Notes under the pieces: generated by a model
Databases searched by the model: none
The model's input: the letters and a program-made list of their open reading frames with translations, nothing else
What the model was told of the DNA's origin: nothing
Made by a program: the position numbers and the translations under genes
NCBI GenBank assembly: GCA_017403345.1
Contig: JAFQOH010000244.1
Coordinates: forward strand, 5,766-69,765
DNA: 64,000 nucleotides
Direction: 5' to 3'
Source: RGIG3701 sp017403345
GTDB lineage: Bacteria; Planctomycetota; Planctomycetia; Pirellulales; Thermoguttaceae
Shown: piece after piece, positions 18,101 to 26,207 of the stretch
How the letters are laid out: each line of letters opens with the position of its first letter
How positions within the stretch are numbered: the first letter of the stretch is position 1

Positions 18101-18375
18101 TCATGCTGGCGCTTCCGTCTGAAAACGTCGAGATCCAAAAAGACACGATCCGCGGTCCAACGGAAGTCAGCATCGATTCCGAACTCGGTACGCTCAAGTT
18201 CGCTCCGATCCCCGAGATCCCGGCAGGTGAAATGATCTCATGCCAGATCGAGATCAAAGCCCTGAAAAGCGGTTCCTTCCAAGCACACGCCGAACTTTTC
18301 CTTGATGGCAAACCGGCCGCGGACAAGACGCTCGAAACAACGATTCGGGAAACCGAGTCCACCAAAAGAAACTAA
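15130..18375 (+). CDS. large exported DUF11/CARDB-like repeat protein
   Basis: About 1081 aa from the ATG at 15130 (AGGA just upstream); the ATG at 15142 is an alternative, and both precede a signal peptide (NFFSLFLFAVFGTVLWGTVG, ending near LSAQ). At least three Ig-like segments of the DUF11/CARDB type occur, for example NTFIGSAVPGLISVTNLTD, QTGESFPLEIPITNRTA and RTGDLFTYTLNVTNTTND. Low-complexity linkers separate them: an NSNAGS repeat (nt 16882-16980) and five copies of AETPDLGETPS (nt 17500-17664). The architecture fits a cell-surface or periplasmic adhesin or scaffold. No enzymatic motif was seen. The following hydrolase gene starts 38 bases on and may be co-transcribed. Confidence 0.82.
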   Translation: MNFIMKHFRLKNFFSLFLFAVFGTVLWGTVGIPVSLSAQSHSVHFPAAADLPAEDPYAAAPSALPATTALPTPTASPATTALPATSTGSVPSANTAAAQGTTQEDARTVSPFREGLRTVSEEPQGTRMTTVVPAQSPQNSDFRTMDLLLGPPTSIALPGSQVILTAGVRDQTGYLRTNQRIDWRIAPESVGHFSRIQERDLSNILVFDFVRPQIISDTQAVTTTLRSGTILDRGTPNPNDDIQVRSGESWISVSSPREGVTHVSAHAPYIQSATGQSRQACIFWIDAAVKLPESKVLDFGSRYTLTTALRRNSDQQPLSRWRVRYEICGNSSAVLGNGNQMLEVYTDENGEARIEMHQTVSQEEVTRVSVQIIHPEDKNFPKPVLVQESQLNFRWKPNLVSIVKTLPENTFIGSAVPGLISVTNLTDQPIRNLRISDLALPGLTLKKAVPPGHDSPEGRQWLIDVLEPHSSYTIDLTYLVEQPGTHISYAQLQIQQMGREQTIEASAAVRAGSDTSPFTPAMPNDGPAPSAGESTPQTEALPAPHEDGTSAENALSPSTPSTPSDSQLPQPTLPNDSVYVPETDSNAGSNSNAGSNSNAGSNSNAGSNSNAETNSNAAADPAPKMSEIAAQSPKTAPVTPRPNPSDQIQLTLIAPAEVQTGESFPLEIPITNRTALALKNIKIYLNTSRGIHTRSSQNVYSIQRRFDMDPNVEQYIHTELLAVEPGTQSVYVKLKLPNGKEYQCEARIQVKEAPASAETPSSYSENGSGTPTQNTTDSVDDTTDSTAAPAAETPDLGETPSAETPDLGETPSAETPDLGETPSAETPDLGETPSAETPDLGETPAEDDFGALPSDILPDAAASDPVPADAASPSAGPTDTQPETLPDSLELSDSLDIPTPEAAAARSPADPPDPMESPKKTTSSSPTRHSATPIPPTSPTVGELQDDDSGGNSQFSITLKASAPELRTGDLFTYTLNVTNTTNDVIRNTEIMLALPSENVEIQKDTIRGPTEVSIDSELGTLKFAPIPEIPAGEMISCQIEIKALKSGSFQAHAELFLDGKPAADKTLETTIRETESTKRN
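16882..16980 (+). repeat. in-frame 18-bp tandem repeat (SNAGSN)
   Basis: About five copies of TCCAACGCGGGAAGCAAC, the last ones diverged. It encodes a flexible Asn/Ser/Gly linker in the surface protein. Confidence 0.9.
17500..17664 (+). repeat. in-frame 33-bp tandem repeat (AETPDLGETPS)
   Basis: Five 33-bp units, almost identical at the nucleotide level (one has GCCGAA instead of GCTGAA). It encodes a Pro/Glu/Thr-rich linker. The low divergence suggests recent expansion. Confidence 0.93.
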
Positions 18376-18413
18376 ATTTTATTTCACCAACCTTTTTTCA
18401 GGAAAGAAAAATC

Positions 18414-20510
18414 ATGAAAAAATCGACCCACCCTCTGCTTCTTGCAGTCTTTACGCTCCTTTGCGTGATGCTTGCAGGCAGTTCCGCGCTTTTTGCGGAA
18501 GTTCCAAATTCCCTGAAGTCCAATCTTCTCCCTGAAAATCTTCGTGTCCTTTCGGGTACGGAAGCGGAAGGCAGTGCCGTCAAGCGCAGCAATATGGTCT
18601 TCCAGTGGCTTCTGCCGCAAGTGATCGACGCAGAAAAGACGTGGCGTACCAACTACGAAGCCCTCCAGACGCCGGATCAGGTCCGTGCCTACCAGAAACG
18701 CCTTCGCGCGGAATTTTTCAACGCGATCGGAAGTTTCCCGAACGACACGCCGCTGAACGTGAAGATCGTCGACACGATCCAGTACGACGGCTACGTCATG
18801 GAAAAGATCATCTACGAATCCCAGCCGAATCATTTCGTCACCGCCGTCATGTACCTGCCGGACGAAAAGAAGTTCCCGAAACCGTGGAGCGGTGTCGTCA
18901 TCACGTGCGGGCACAGCTTCAATGGGAAAGGCTCGGACGCCTACCAGCGTGCCGCGATCCTTCATGCGCTCAACGGCATCGCCGCCTTTCACGTGGACCC
19001 GATCGACCAGGGCGAACGGATGCAGAACGTCGACATGAACACGAAAAAACCGCGCGTCTCCTGCGTTCAGGGCCACAACCAGATCGGCATCGGTTCCATT
19101 CTTCTCGGACGCAATGCCGCGACGTTTGAACTTCACGACCTTTTCCGCGCTCTCGACTACCTCCAGACCCGCGACGACATCCGTCACGACAATCTGGGAA
19201 TGACCGGGAACTCCGGCGGCGGTACGCAGACTTCCTACGCCATGGCACTGGATGACCGGATCAAGGTCGCGTGCTCCAACTGCTACACTTGCTCGCTTTA
19301 CGGGCTGAAGAAACGGAACGACACTCAAGACGCCGAGCAGAACATTTTCGGACAGGGGGCTTTTGGAATGGACCATGCGGACTACTGCATGATGCGCGCT
19401 CCGCTTCCGACCTACCTCGGAACCGCCACGAAAGATTTCTTCCCGCTCGACATGGCGAAACAAAGTTTCAAAGATGCCCAGCGTATCTTCAAGATCATGG
19501 GAAGCGAAGAAAACATCTACCGCGCGGAAACGGACAATCAGCACGGCTGGGACAAAACGCTCCGTCAGGAAACCGTCCGCTTTATGGTGAAGCACCTCGA
19601 GGGACGCGACATTGAAGTCGTTGAGCCGGATTCGATCAAAACACTCAAAGACCCGGAGATCCAGGTCACGCCGAACGGTCAGACCGTCCTCATGGAAGGG
19701 GCTCGCACGACCTACGACATCAACCGCGACTACGCGAAGGAACTCACTGCCGGACGTAAATCGATCGACGCGGAAACGCTCACGAAGATCCGTTCTCTGG
19801 CCAAAGTCCGCGACGCATCGGAATTCGGTGAAATGAAAGTCCGCGACCTCGGCACGGAAACGCTCGCGGACGGCATCACAGCCCAGAAGCTCATTCTGGA
19901 ACCGGAGGCTAGGATCTACCTTCCGGGTATCCTCTTCAAGCCGGCGAATGTGTCGGAAAAAGCAGACGTCGTTCTTTACATCAGCGACCAGGGAAAGACC
20001 GCCGGATACGACGCGAACATCCTTCCGCTCGTGAAGTCCGGGAAGATCGTGCTTTCCGTTGATCTTCGCGGCTGGGGCGAAACGCAGCAGAGTCACCGCG
20101 CAAGCTACTATCGCCCGACCCACCTCGGAACCGACGGTGCCGACTTTTACGTCGCGTACTGCCTGGCGAAAACGCACGTTGGTTTCCGTACCGACGACAT
20201 TTTCGCCGTGACCCGCTGGCTCAAAACGCAGGCGTTTTGCGCGAACGTGGAACTCTACGGTCTCTCCGAAGGCTGTATCCCGGTCCTTCACGCGGCAGTT
20301 CTGGAAAAAGACAGCTTCAAGCACGTAACGCTGGAACGCTGCCTCGTTTCCTGGACCAACACGGTCGAGAACGGAGAAGATTCCCGTACTCCGCTGACCA
20401 GTACCGTCCACGGTGCTCTGAAGGTCTACGATCTTCCGGAAATGCGTGCGTATCTGGAAAATGCCGGAAAACTCACGCTGAGATCGACGAAAACGGCTCT
20501 GGAAAAGTAG
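18414..20510 (+). CDS. exported alpha/beta hydrolase, acetyl-xylan-esterase-like
   Basis: 698 aa with a clear signal peptide (LLAVFTLLCVMLAGSSALFA). A GxSxG nucleophile elbow, MTGNSGGGTQTS, lies near residue 263. It is preceded by an alpha/beta-hydrolase core (VVITCGHSFNGKG, FHVDPIDQGERMQ) and followed by candidate acid/His regions (HADYCMMRAPLPTYL and NQHGWDK). The C-terminal 250 residues hold a second hydrolase-like core (VVLYISDQGKTAGYD, VDLRGWGETQQS) ending in YGLSEGCIPVLHAA, so the protein may be a tandem of an active and a degenerate domain. Planctomycetes encode many such secreted esterases for polysaccharide deacetylation; carbohydrate esterase activity is inferred. A good ribosome-binding site (AGGAAAG) precedes the ATG. 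Confidence 0.8.
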   Translation: MKKSTHPLLLAVFTLLCVMLAGSSALFAEVPNSLKSNLLPENLRVLSGTEAEGSAVKRSNMVFQWLLPQVIDAEKTWRTNYEALQTPDQVRAYQKRLRAEFFNAIGSFPNDTPLNVKIVDTIQYDGYVMEKIIYESQPNHFVTAVMYLPDEKKFPKPWSGVVITCGHSFNGKGSDAYQRAAILHALNGIAAFHVDPIDQGERMQNVDMNTKKPRVSCVQGHNQIGIGSILLGRNAATFELHDLFRALDYLQTRDDIRHDNLGMTGNSGGGTQTSYAMALDDRIKVACSNCYTCSLYGLKKRNDTQDAEQNIFGQGAFGMDHADYCMMRAPLPTYLGTATKDFFPLDMAKQSFKDAQRIFKIMGSEENIYRAETDNQHGWDKTLRQETVRFMVKHLEGRDIEVVEPDSIKTLKDPEIQVTPNGQTVLMEGARTTYDINRDYAKELTAGRKSIDAETLTKIRSLAKVRDASEFGEMKVRDLGTETLADGITAQKLILEPEARIYLPGILFKPANVSEKADVVLYISDQGKTAGYDANILPLVKSGKIVLSVDLRGWGETQQSHRASYYRPTHLGTDGADFYVAYCLAKTHVGFRTDDIFAVTRWLKTQAFCANVELYGLSEGCIPVLHAAVLEKDSFKHVTLERCLVSWTNTVENGEDSRTPLTSTVHGALKVYDLPEMRAYLENAGKLTLRSTKTALEK

Positions 20511-20564
20511 GAGCTCCCCCCTTTTCCTGTCTGTTTTCCTGATCTCGTTTTCCAAATGAACGCA

Positions 20565-20599
20565 CGAAACCGCAGAAGGCCCCTCTTTCTGCGGTTTCG
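20565..20599 (+). terminator. perfect 13-bp hairpin between the hydrolase and phosphatase genes
   Basis: CGAAACCGCAGAA (20565-20577) pairs with TTCTGCGGTTTCG (20587-20599) around a 9-base loop. It lies 55 bases after the hydrolase stop. No U-run follows, so it may be a transcript-stabilising or attenuating structure rather than a classical terminator. Confidence 0.5.
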
Positions 20600-20699
20600 C
20601 AGGTTTCATCCATTCTCCGGTTTTCAGAATGGACGCCCCAAGAAGTTTCCGTTCCCCGCCCCAAAATTTCCCCAAAATTCCCTAAAGAAAGGACTTCCC

Positions 20700-21644
20700 A
20701 TGCTCCGGAAAACCACACGATTCCTCTCTCTGCTCGCACTGATACTTTTCCTGCCGTTCACGCAGGCACAGGAAAAAGACACCCAGCCGCAAAACGGTCT
20801 TGAGATCCTGATGAAAAAACACGGGATCGCCAACTCGGTCGCACAGGTCACTCCCACGATCTGCGCACTCTGCGGAGTCACACCTCCGGAAACGAGCCAG
20901 ATGCCGCCCATCGACTCCGTTCTGAAATTTTGGAACGAGCTTCGGGGGGAAGGCTCCGAAGCCGTCGTGGAAAAAGTTCTGATTTTCTGCCCGGATGCGA
21001 CCGGCGCCTTCCTCGTACCGCACTACCCGGACGACTGGAAACAGCTTTTCGACAAAACGGACGTCTGCGTGAAGGGAACGAACGTCCTTCCGAGCGTCAC
21101 GCCGGTCTGTTTCGGCACGATCTTCACCGGTGCGCCGCCGGAAATTCACGGGATCCGCAAGTACAGCGACAAATACGCGCCGGATCCGATCAAAGTCAAG
21201 ACGCTCTTTGACGCATTCGCCGCCTCCGGCAAAAAAGTCGTCATCGTCGCAAAGAAAGGGTGCAGCATCGACCTGATCTTCCGAAACCGTCCGATCGACT
21301 ACGTTTCAACGAAAAATTCTCAGGAATCGATCGAGATCACGAAAAAATTCCTGCGCGAGTCAGACTACGATCTGATCATCTGCTACGATGGAAACTACGA
21401 TTCCGTCATGCACGGCAAAGGCGTTCACCATCCAAAGTCCATCGCAGCCATGCGCGACTCCATTCGCTGGTATCAGGAACTTGCCGAGGCCGCCGACGAA
21501 GCGTGGAGCGGGAAAAACCGACTCATCGCCTTCACCCCCGACCACGGAGCACACGATAATTCAAAAGGAAAAGGCACTCATGGTTCCGACCGGGCTGACG
21601 ACGCGATCGTGAATCACTTTTACCGTTTCCGTATAGGAAAATAG
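20700..21644 (+). CDS. exported alkaline-phosphatase-superfamily protein
   Basis: 314 aa from the ATG at 20700, behind AAAGAAAGGA; the open frame extends further upstream without a ribosome-binding site. A signal peptide (FLSLLALILFLPFTQAQ) is followed by features of the type I phosphodiesterase/phosphatase superfamily: FCPDATGAFLVPHY, SVTPVCFGTIFTGAPPE with the usual nucleophile-loop position, then metal-ligand motifs ICYDGNYDSVMHGKG and FTPDHGAHDNSKGKGTHGSD. The nucleophile Thr/Ser and the Asp/His ligands appear present, but the domain is shorter than most (about 400-550 aa). The substrate is unknown. It sits among exported hydrolases, which suggests a scavenging role. Confidence 0.72.
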   Translation: MLRKTTRFLSLLALILFLPFTQAQEKDTQPQNGLEILMKKHGIANSVAQVTPTICALCGVTPPETSQMPPIDSVLKFWNELRGEGSEAVVEKVLIFCPDATGAFLVPHYPDDWKQLFDKTDVCVKGTNVLPSVTPVCFGTIFTGAPPEIHGIRKYSDKYAPDPIKVKTLFDAFAASGKKVVIVAKKGCSIDLIFRNRPIDYVSTKNSQESIEITKKFLRESDYDLIICYDGNYDSVMHGKGVHHPKSIAAMRDSIRWYQELAEAADEAWSGKNRLIAFTPDHGAHDNSKGKGTHGSDRADDAIVNHFYRFRIGK

Positions 21645-21683
21645 CCAATCGTTCACTCCCGAAACGGTAATTCCGCCAGACTT

Positions 21684-21722
21684 AAGTCCCTTCCGCATCA
21701 CAAAATCAAGGTGGGGGGACTT
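21684..21722. other. inverted repeat upstream of the di-heme gene
   Basis: AAGTCCC (21684-21690) and GGGACTT (21716-21722) could pair across a 25-base loop in the 153-base gap. It might be a weak transcript hairpin or a protein site; no U-run follows. Confidence 0.3.
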
Positions 21723-21797
21723 TACAGAACGGTCTGTTTCGGATAAAATGAAAGAATCTGGACCATCAACCAACTGCAACCCCATCAAGGTGCCATC

Positions 21798-24734
21798 ATG
21801 AAACGAATTCACTGGGCCGTTTCGGCTTTTTCAGCGTTTACGCTCTGTCTTTCCGGCGGGCTGAATTCCGCAGATGCGGGATCCGGCAATCCGATCCACT
21901 TTAGTTTTGAGCAGGACCTCCAGAACTGGAAAGTCGTCGAGGGCCATTTTGGCGACATTCGGTGCGGAATGGAATTTCAGCACCACTCGAACAATACGAA
22001 ACCGTGGATCAAAGACGGAAAATTCCACCTTTCCTCCCTTGAGATCCAAAACGCCCCGATCGACGAACAGCGCGGCGTCATCGAGTCACCCATCTGGAAA
22101 AATACCGGCGAGAAAGTGACTCTGACCGTCGGCGGCGGTTCTGTGGAAAACGTCGCGGTCGAACTCTGCGAGATCCTGAGCGACGACTGCACGCAGACCG
22201 CTCCGGCCGTCCGCGTCATCGCAGCCGCAAAAGGGAAAAATCACCAAAACCTCCACCCCGTCACGTGGGACACGAAAGAACTCATTGGCCGGAATCTTAT
22301 GATCCGTCTCGTCGACAATGCGGTCGGCGGCTGGGGGCACATCACGCTGGATGACGTCCGCGCCGAGGGCGAGATCCTCACCGAAATGACGGCCAGCTTC
22401 CGCAAGATCCGTGCGCTCGTGCTCCCGGAACTTCCGGAAGTCCGCGAGATCATTCCGACGAAAGAAGATCCGAACGCAAAGTCCCACCCGGAACTGACCA
22501 AAACGCCGATCCTTTTCGTTGCCCGTCCGCAGTACGCCAAGGACCACCACAATACCGCGACGCTCTTCCAGAACGGCGAGATCAACACGCATAAATTCAG
22601 CGGCGGTTCCGCTCTGAAAGTCGCCGATTTCAGTAAACTGGACGCCAACGGTCAGCCGGAGATCAAGGTGATTCTGGAAAGTCCGGAAGGGATCATCCGC
22701 GACCCGGACGTCAGTTTTGACGGGAAGAAGATCCTCTTCTCCATGCGTCAGAACAAGTCGGACGACTACCATATCTACGAGATGAATGCGGACGGAACGG
22801 GCCTGCGCCAGATCACGTTCGGAAGCGGGGTGAGCGACATCGATCCGATCTACCTTCCCAACGGACGGATCCTTTTCTCCAGCACGCGCGAACCGAAATT
22901 CTGCATGTGCAACCGTCACATCATGTGCAATCTCTTCACGATGGAAGCCGACGGTACCGACATGGACCAGATCGGACACAGTACGCTCTTTGAAGGGCAT
23001 GCCTCCCTCCTTTCCGACGGCCGCGTCATTTACGACCGCTGGGAGTACGTGGACCGAAACTTCGGCGACGCGCAGGGACTCTGGGTCACGAACCCGGACG
23101 GCACGTCCCACCTGATCTTCTGGGGCAACAATATTGCGTCTCCGGGCGGAGTTCTGGACGCAAAGGAGATCCCCGGCACGAAAAACGTCGTCTGCACGTT
23201 CTCGTCCTGCCATGACCTTCCGTGGGGCGCCATCGCAGTGCTGGACCGCACGAAGGGGATCGACAGTCCGAATGCCGTCCGCTACATGCTTCCGCCGCAG
23301 GAGATCGTCCGTGTTGGAAACGGCGGATACGATGCCTTCACGAAACTTCAGGTCAAATACGAAGATCCGCAGCCGCTTTCCGACACAGTCTTCCTCTGCT
23401 CGCGCCAGATCGTGAGTGAAAACCGCAGGATGGGGCTCGTCCTTTTCGACCTGAACGGAAATGAAACGCAGATCCTCGCCGACGCAAATCCGGGCTGGGG
23501 CATTTTTGACGCACAGAGACTCGCACCGCGTGAAGTCCCGAAACGGATCGAATCCCGCATCGACCGCTCGAAAACGACGGGGACCTTCTACGTCTCGGAC
23601 GTTTACGAAAGCCAGGAAATGAAAAACGTCGAACGCGGCGAGGTGAAGTACCTCCGCGTGATCGAATCGCCGGAAAAACGCTACTGGACGCATCGATTCT
23701 GGACGCTGGCCGGAGAGCAGGCGCCGGCGATGAACTGGCACGACTTCAGCAACAAACGGCTTCTTGGAACGGTCCCGGTCGAAGAGGACGGCAGCGCGAA
23801 CTTTGAGATCCCGGCAGACACGTTCGTTTACTTCCAGCTTCTGGATGAAAAAGGCCGGATGATCCACTCCATGCGCAGCGGGACCATCGTCCGTCCCGGC
23901 GAAAATCAGGGATGCATCGGCTGCCATGAAGACCGGCTCAACGCCGTCCCGCCGCGTCGGACCGTCAAGGCGCTTCTCCGTCCCGCCGACAAACTGAAGC
24001 GTCCGGACTGGATGCCGGAAGGGAAGGAATTCAGCTACATGGAATTCGTCCAGCCGATTTTCGACAAAAACTGCGTGCAGTGCCATGATTTCGGCAAACC
24101 GGGCGCGAAGAGCGTCGTGCTGGCCGCGGACAAAAACCTCATGTTCAACGCCTCGTACACGAGCATCTACCAGAAGAATCTCATCATCGCACCGGGCGCA
24201 GGTCCGACCAAGACGATGGATTCGAAGAGCTGGGGTTCCATCGTCAGCCGCCTTGGAAAGATCGTGACGGATGGGCACGGCGATGCGCGCGACGAAAAAT
24301 TCGCGCTCACCGACACGGAAAAAGAGATCCTCCTCACCTGGATGGACCTGAACGGCCCGTACTATCCGACGTTTGCGTGCAATTACCGCGAGAATCTCTA
24401 CGGACGCTGCCCGCTGACGCACGACGAACTGAAACGGCTTGGCGAACTGACGGGTTCGGCATTCCCGAATTCGGAATGGGACGGCGGGAAGAAATGGACA
24501 TTCACCAACGTTCTCTTTGACCGTCCGGAACTCAGTCCATGCCTGGAAAAGATGGACAAAAATTCGACACAGTACGCACAGGCGGTCGAGATCATCCGAA
24601 CGGGCGCGAAACGCATGAACGAGCGCACGCGCGCCGACATGCCGAATTTCCAGATGCGCGACGAGGATGACCTCCAGCGTCTCGAGAAATACGACCGATG
24701 CTTCATCGACCTGATGAATCAGAGAAGAAAGTAG
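21798..24734 (+). CDS. hydrazine-synthase-alpha-like PD40/WD protein with two CxxCH heme sites
   Basis: 978 aa with a signal peptide at residues 1-27. A beta-sandwich region comes first (to about 200), then a TolB/PD40 beta-propeller region (SFDGKKILFSMRQ, IYEMNADGTGLRQIT, LPNGRILFSSTR). The C-terminal third contains two c-type heme sites, CIGCH (about residue 705) and CVQCH (about 758). This order is that of the HZS-alpha-like proteins found widely in non-anammox Planctomycetota. It should therefore be a periplasmic cytochrome, but hydrazine synthesis should not be inferred: neither beta/gamma subunits nor other anammox genes are nearby. A dispersed terminator hairpin follows at 24806. Confidence 0.85.
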   Translation: MKRIHWAVSAFSAFTLCLSGGLNSADAGSGNPIHFSFEQDLQNWKVVEGHFGDIRCGMEFQHHSNNTKPWIKDGKFHLSSLEIQNAPIDEQRGVIESPIWKNTGEKVTLTVGGGSVENVAVELCEILSDDCTQTAPAVRVIAAAKGKNHQNLHPVTWDTKELIGRNLMIRLVDNAVGGWGHITLDDVRAEGEILTEMTASFRKIRALVLPELPEVREIIPTKEDPNAKSHPELTKTPILFVARPQYAKDHHNTATLFQNGEINTHKFSGGSALKVADFSKLDANGQPEIKVILESPEGIIRDPDVSFDGKKILFSMRQNKSDDYHIYEMNADGTGLRQITFGSGVSDIDPIYLPNGRILFSSTREPKFCMCNRHIMCNLFTMEADGTDMDQIGHSTLFEGHASLLSDGRVIYDRWEYVDRNFGDAQGLWVTNPDGTSHLIFWGNNIASPGGVLDAKEIPGTKNVVCTFSSCHDLPWGAIAVLDRTKGIDSPNAVRYMLPPQEIVRVGNGGYDAFTKLQVKYEDPQPLSDTVFLCSRQIVSENRRMGLVLFDLNGNETQILADANPGWGIFDAQRLAPREVPKRIESRIDRSKTTGTFYVSDVYESQEMKNVERGEVKYLRVIESPEKRYWTHRFWTLAGEQAPAMNWHDFSNKRLLGTVPVEEDGSANFEIPADTFVYFQLLDEKGRMIHSMRSGTIVRPGENQGCIGCHEDRLNAVPPRRTVKALLRPADKLKRPDWMPEGKEFSYMEFVQPIFDKNCVQCHDFGKPGAKSVVLAADKNLMFNASYTSIYQKNLIIAPGAGPTKTMDSKSWGSIVSRLGKIVTDGHGDARDEKFALTDTEKEILLTWMDLNGPYYPTFACNYRENLYGRCPLTHDELKRLGELTGSAFPNSEWDGGKKWTFTNVLFDRPELSPCLEKMDKNSTQYAQAVEIIRTGAKRMNERTRADMPNFQMRDEDDLQRLEKYDRCFIDLMNQRRK

Positions 24735-24805
24735 TTTTTCTTTTCGCGCAAAGGCGCAAAGAGGAAAAAACAAAAATTTAGGACCAAATCATACGAAGAC
24801 CTTCC

Positions 24806-24836
24806 CCTGCGTGTCGAAATGGCACGCAGGTTTTTT
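24806..24836 (+). terminator. Rho-independent terminator after the di-heme gene
   Basis: CCTGCGTG (24806-24813) pairs with CACGCAGG (24823-24830), with a 9-base loop, directly followed by TTTTTT. It closes the plus-strand gene group 15-24.7 kb and marks the left edge of the AT-richer island. Confidence 0.88.
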
Positions 24837-24900
24837 ATTGGCGCACTGGCCGTTTTTACGTCTGTTTGATGAAATGTTTTATGAGTCTCTTTCTTTTTTA

Positions 24901-25176
24901 GTTCTTCCGGCAAGCGCGTACCGATCTGATCCGATTTTACCACTGAGAGCGCAGAAGAAACGCAGAAACACACTGAAAAGAAAGAGGAAAAAAGGCACAG
25001 TAAACGTGCCCTGACACGAATTTTACGGAAAACACAAAAAGAAGCAAATGGATTTTCAAAAATTAAAAAATGTTCGCACGATCTGTTTTTACTTCTTTTT
25101 GCATTAATATCAGTGTTTCTCTGCGAGGTTTCAGTATATTCAGTGGTAAAACTGGTACGCAGTTGCCAGAAGGAGC
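24901..25176. repeat. dispersed element with imperfect inverted ends, copy 1
   Basis: The left end (CTTCCGGCAAGCGCGTACC... TTTTACCACTGA) is the imperfect inverse of the right end (TCAGTGGTAAAACTGGTACG... TGCCAGAAG). The interior has purine-rich words GAAAAGAAAGAGGAAAAA, CGTGCCCTGACACGAATTTTACGGAAAACAC. The same architecture and words recur at 60241-60474. It belongs to the type of non-coding repeat that yields spurious TTEYTE/TEDTE-like ORFs in many environmental genomes. The rest of the 24735-25301 gap holds the terminator and a possible promoter region (TATAGT at 25234-25239) with a GGCCAAG/CTTGGTC hairpin at about 25243. Confidence 0.82.
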
Positions 25177-25301
25177 TTCTTTTTTTTAAAAAAATAAAAA
25201 AAATCTTGTAAAACAGGAAAAAATATTTCCAAATATAGTGTAGGCCAAGATGAGCTTGGTCAAACTTAGTCACACTTTTAAGAAAAAAAGGAGAATTTCC
25301 A

Positions 25302-25520
25302 ATGTCCGTACATTCCGCATTAGCCCATGCCGCTACCCGTCCCGAAGTCATTAACGCTGCAAGCGCCGTCGCCGGTAACGCTGCCGCAACTGCCGCATCT
25401 GCCGCCGGCACAGCCGTTAGCGCCGTTGGCACAGTCGTAGTCACCGCCGCTCCTATTGTCGTGCCTGCCCTCGCGGTCGGCGGTCTGGTTTGGGGCATCT
25501 GCTCGCTGCTTGATGACTAA
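25302..25520 (+). CDS. 72-aa Ala/Gly-rich hydrophobic small protein
   Basis: 72 aa behind AAAGGAG at eight bases spacing. The first 30 residues are Ala-rich and amphipathic (HSALAHAATRPEVINAASAV). The rest has a GxxxG/glycine-zipper-like pattern (ASAAGTAVSAVGTVVV) and a hydrophobic segment AAPIVVPALAVGGLVWGIC, ending in the acidic SLLDD. It could insert into a membrane or be exported. I do not recognise the family. It is followed 12 bases later by a strong RNA hairpin (25533-25581) and then the first YbjN-like gene. The same order (small hydrophobic peptide with acidic end, hairpin, YbjN) recurs at 26721-27330. Confidence 0.75.
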   Translation: MSVHSALAHAATRPEVINAASAVAGNAAATAASAAGTAVSAVGTVVVTAAPIVVPALAVGGLVWGICSLLDD

Positions 25521-25532
25521 ATGCCAATTCCT

Positions 25533-25581
25533 GGATGCGGTCCTTTCCGCAAAGTACCATTTACAAAAAAGGTCCGCATCC
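25533..25581 (+). promoter_or_regulatory. 14-bp RNA hairpin between small peptide and YbjN-like gene
   Basis: GGATGCGGTCCTTT (25533-25546) pairs with AAAGGTCCGCATCC (25568-25581) with one mismatch and a 21-base loop. There is no U-run after it, so processing, stability or attenuation between the two genes is more likely than full termination. It resembles the hairpin at 26797-26832 (CCTTTC... AAAAAGGTC). Confidence 0.7.
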
Positions 25582-25636
25582 TCCCGGTTTCCACTATCTG
25601 TCAACATTGACCCCTAATTTTATCGGAGTACTATCC

Positions 25637-26092
25637 ATGAACATCATGAACACCGTCGAACAGTTCCTTCACGAATCCAACTGGAAATATGATGATTCCC
25701 GAAAAAGTGCCGGCATTTTAAGCACAGACATTCAAGGAAAAAACAGTTCCTATAAACTCTATCTTCTCGGCAGCGATGAGAGACAGACTCTGCGGGTCTT
25801 TGCAATGCTGAATACCGTGATCCCGGAAGACAGACGAAATGACATTGCTGAATTCTTCATTCGATGCAATTACATTTACCAGATGGGACGCCTCGACATG
25901 GATTACTCTGATGGAAACGTGCGTTTCACGTGGGGAGTCGATGTAAACGGCAGCGAACTGACTTCAAAAATGGTCCAGACGATGGTTTACACCGCTGTAC
26001 ACTGTCTCGATAACACGCAGCCGTATATCTTGCGGATCTGCTATGGAGATCTGTCACCGAAAGAAGCATTTGATGTATGGAAAAACAATTGA
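25637..26092 (+). CDS. YbjN-domain protein, paralogue 1
   Basis: 151 aa from the ATG at 25637, which has CGGAG eight bases upstream; the open frame continues upstream without support. It has the YbjN family pattern: an N-terminal EQFLHESNWKYDD helix, strands with LRVFAMLNTVIP, the AEFFIRCNYIYQMGRLDMD segment, and a C-terminal ICYGDLSPKEAFDVW. YbjN proteins resemble type III secretion chaperones in fold and are thought to bind partner proteins; in E. coli YbjN affects motility and stress responses. The protein is close kin of the product of 26875-27330, so the pair arose by duplication. It has no signal peptide and should be cytoplasmic. Confidence 0.85.
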   Translation: MNIMNTVEQFLHESNWKYDDSRKSAGILSTDIQGKNSSYKLYLLGSDERQTLRVFAMLNTVIPEDRRNDIAEFFIRCNYIYQMGRLDMDYSDGNVRFTWGVDVNGSELTSKMVQTMVYTAVHCLDNTQPYILRICYGDLSPKEAFDVWKNN

Positions 26093-26207
26093 GAAAAACA
26101 ATTGAGCAGACAGCCTTGCCGAAACACCTTGTCTTCTCTTTTTCAGAAATGAGCATCAAAGAGAAAATAAAAGGCGGCACCGAGAGATCGCGCAAAGTTA
26201 AAATTTC

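Noticed and set aside
18384..20675. 763-aa open frame on the minus strand
   Set aside because: It lies antisense to the well supported esterase gene; its composition is that of a shadow frame in GC-rich DNA.
21798..24734. True hydrazine synthase (anammox)
   Set aside because: No beta/gamma subunits or anammox cytochromes occur nearby, and similar proteins are widespread in non-anammox Planctomycetota.
22086..24773. 895-aa open frame on the minus strand
   Set aside because: It is antisense to the di-heme protein gene, which has a signal peptide and CxxCH motifs; the antisense frame has no motif.
24719..25498. 259-aa open frame on the minus strand
   Set aside because: It spans the dispersed element, whose purine-rich words give TTEYTE-like spurious ORFs, and the antisense of the 72-aa gene.
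25607..25634. TTGACC-16-TACTAT promoter before YbjN paralogue 1
   Set aside because: The -10 ends two bases before the ATG and overlaps the ribosome-binding site CGGAG; it would give a leaderless transcript without the site.
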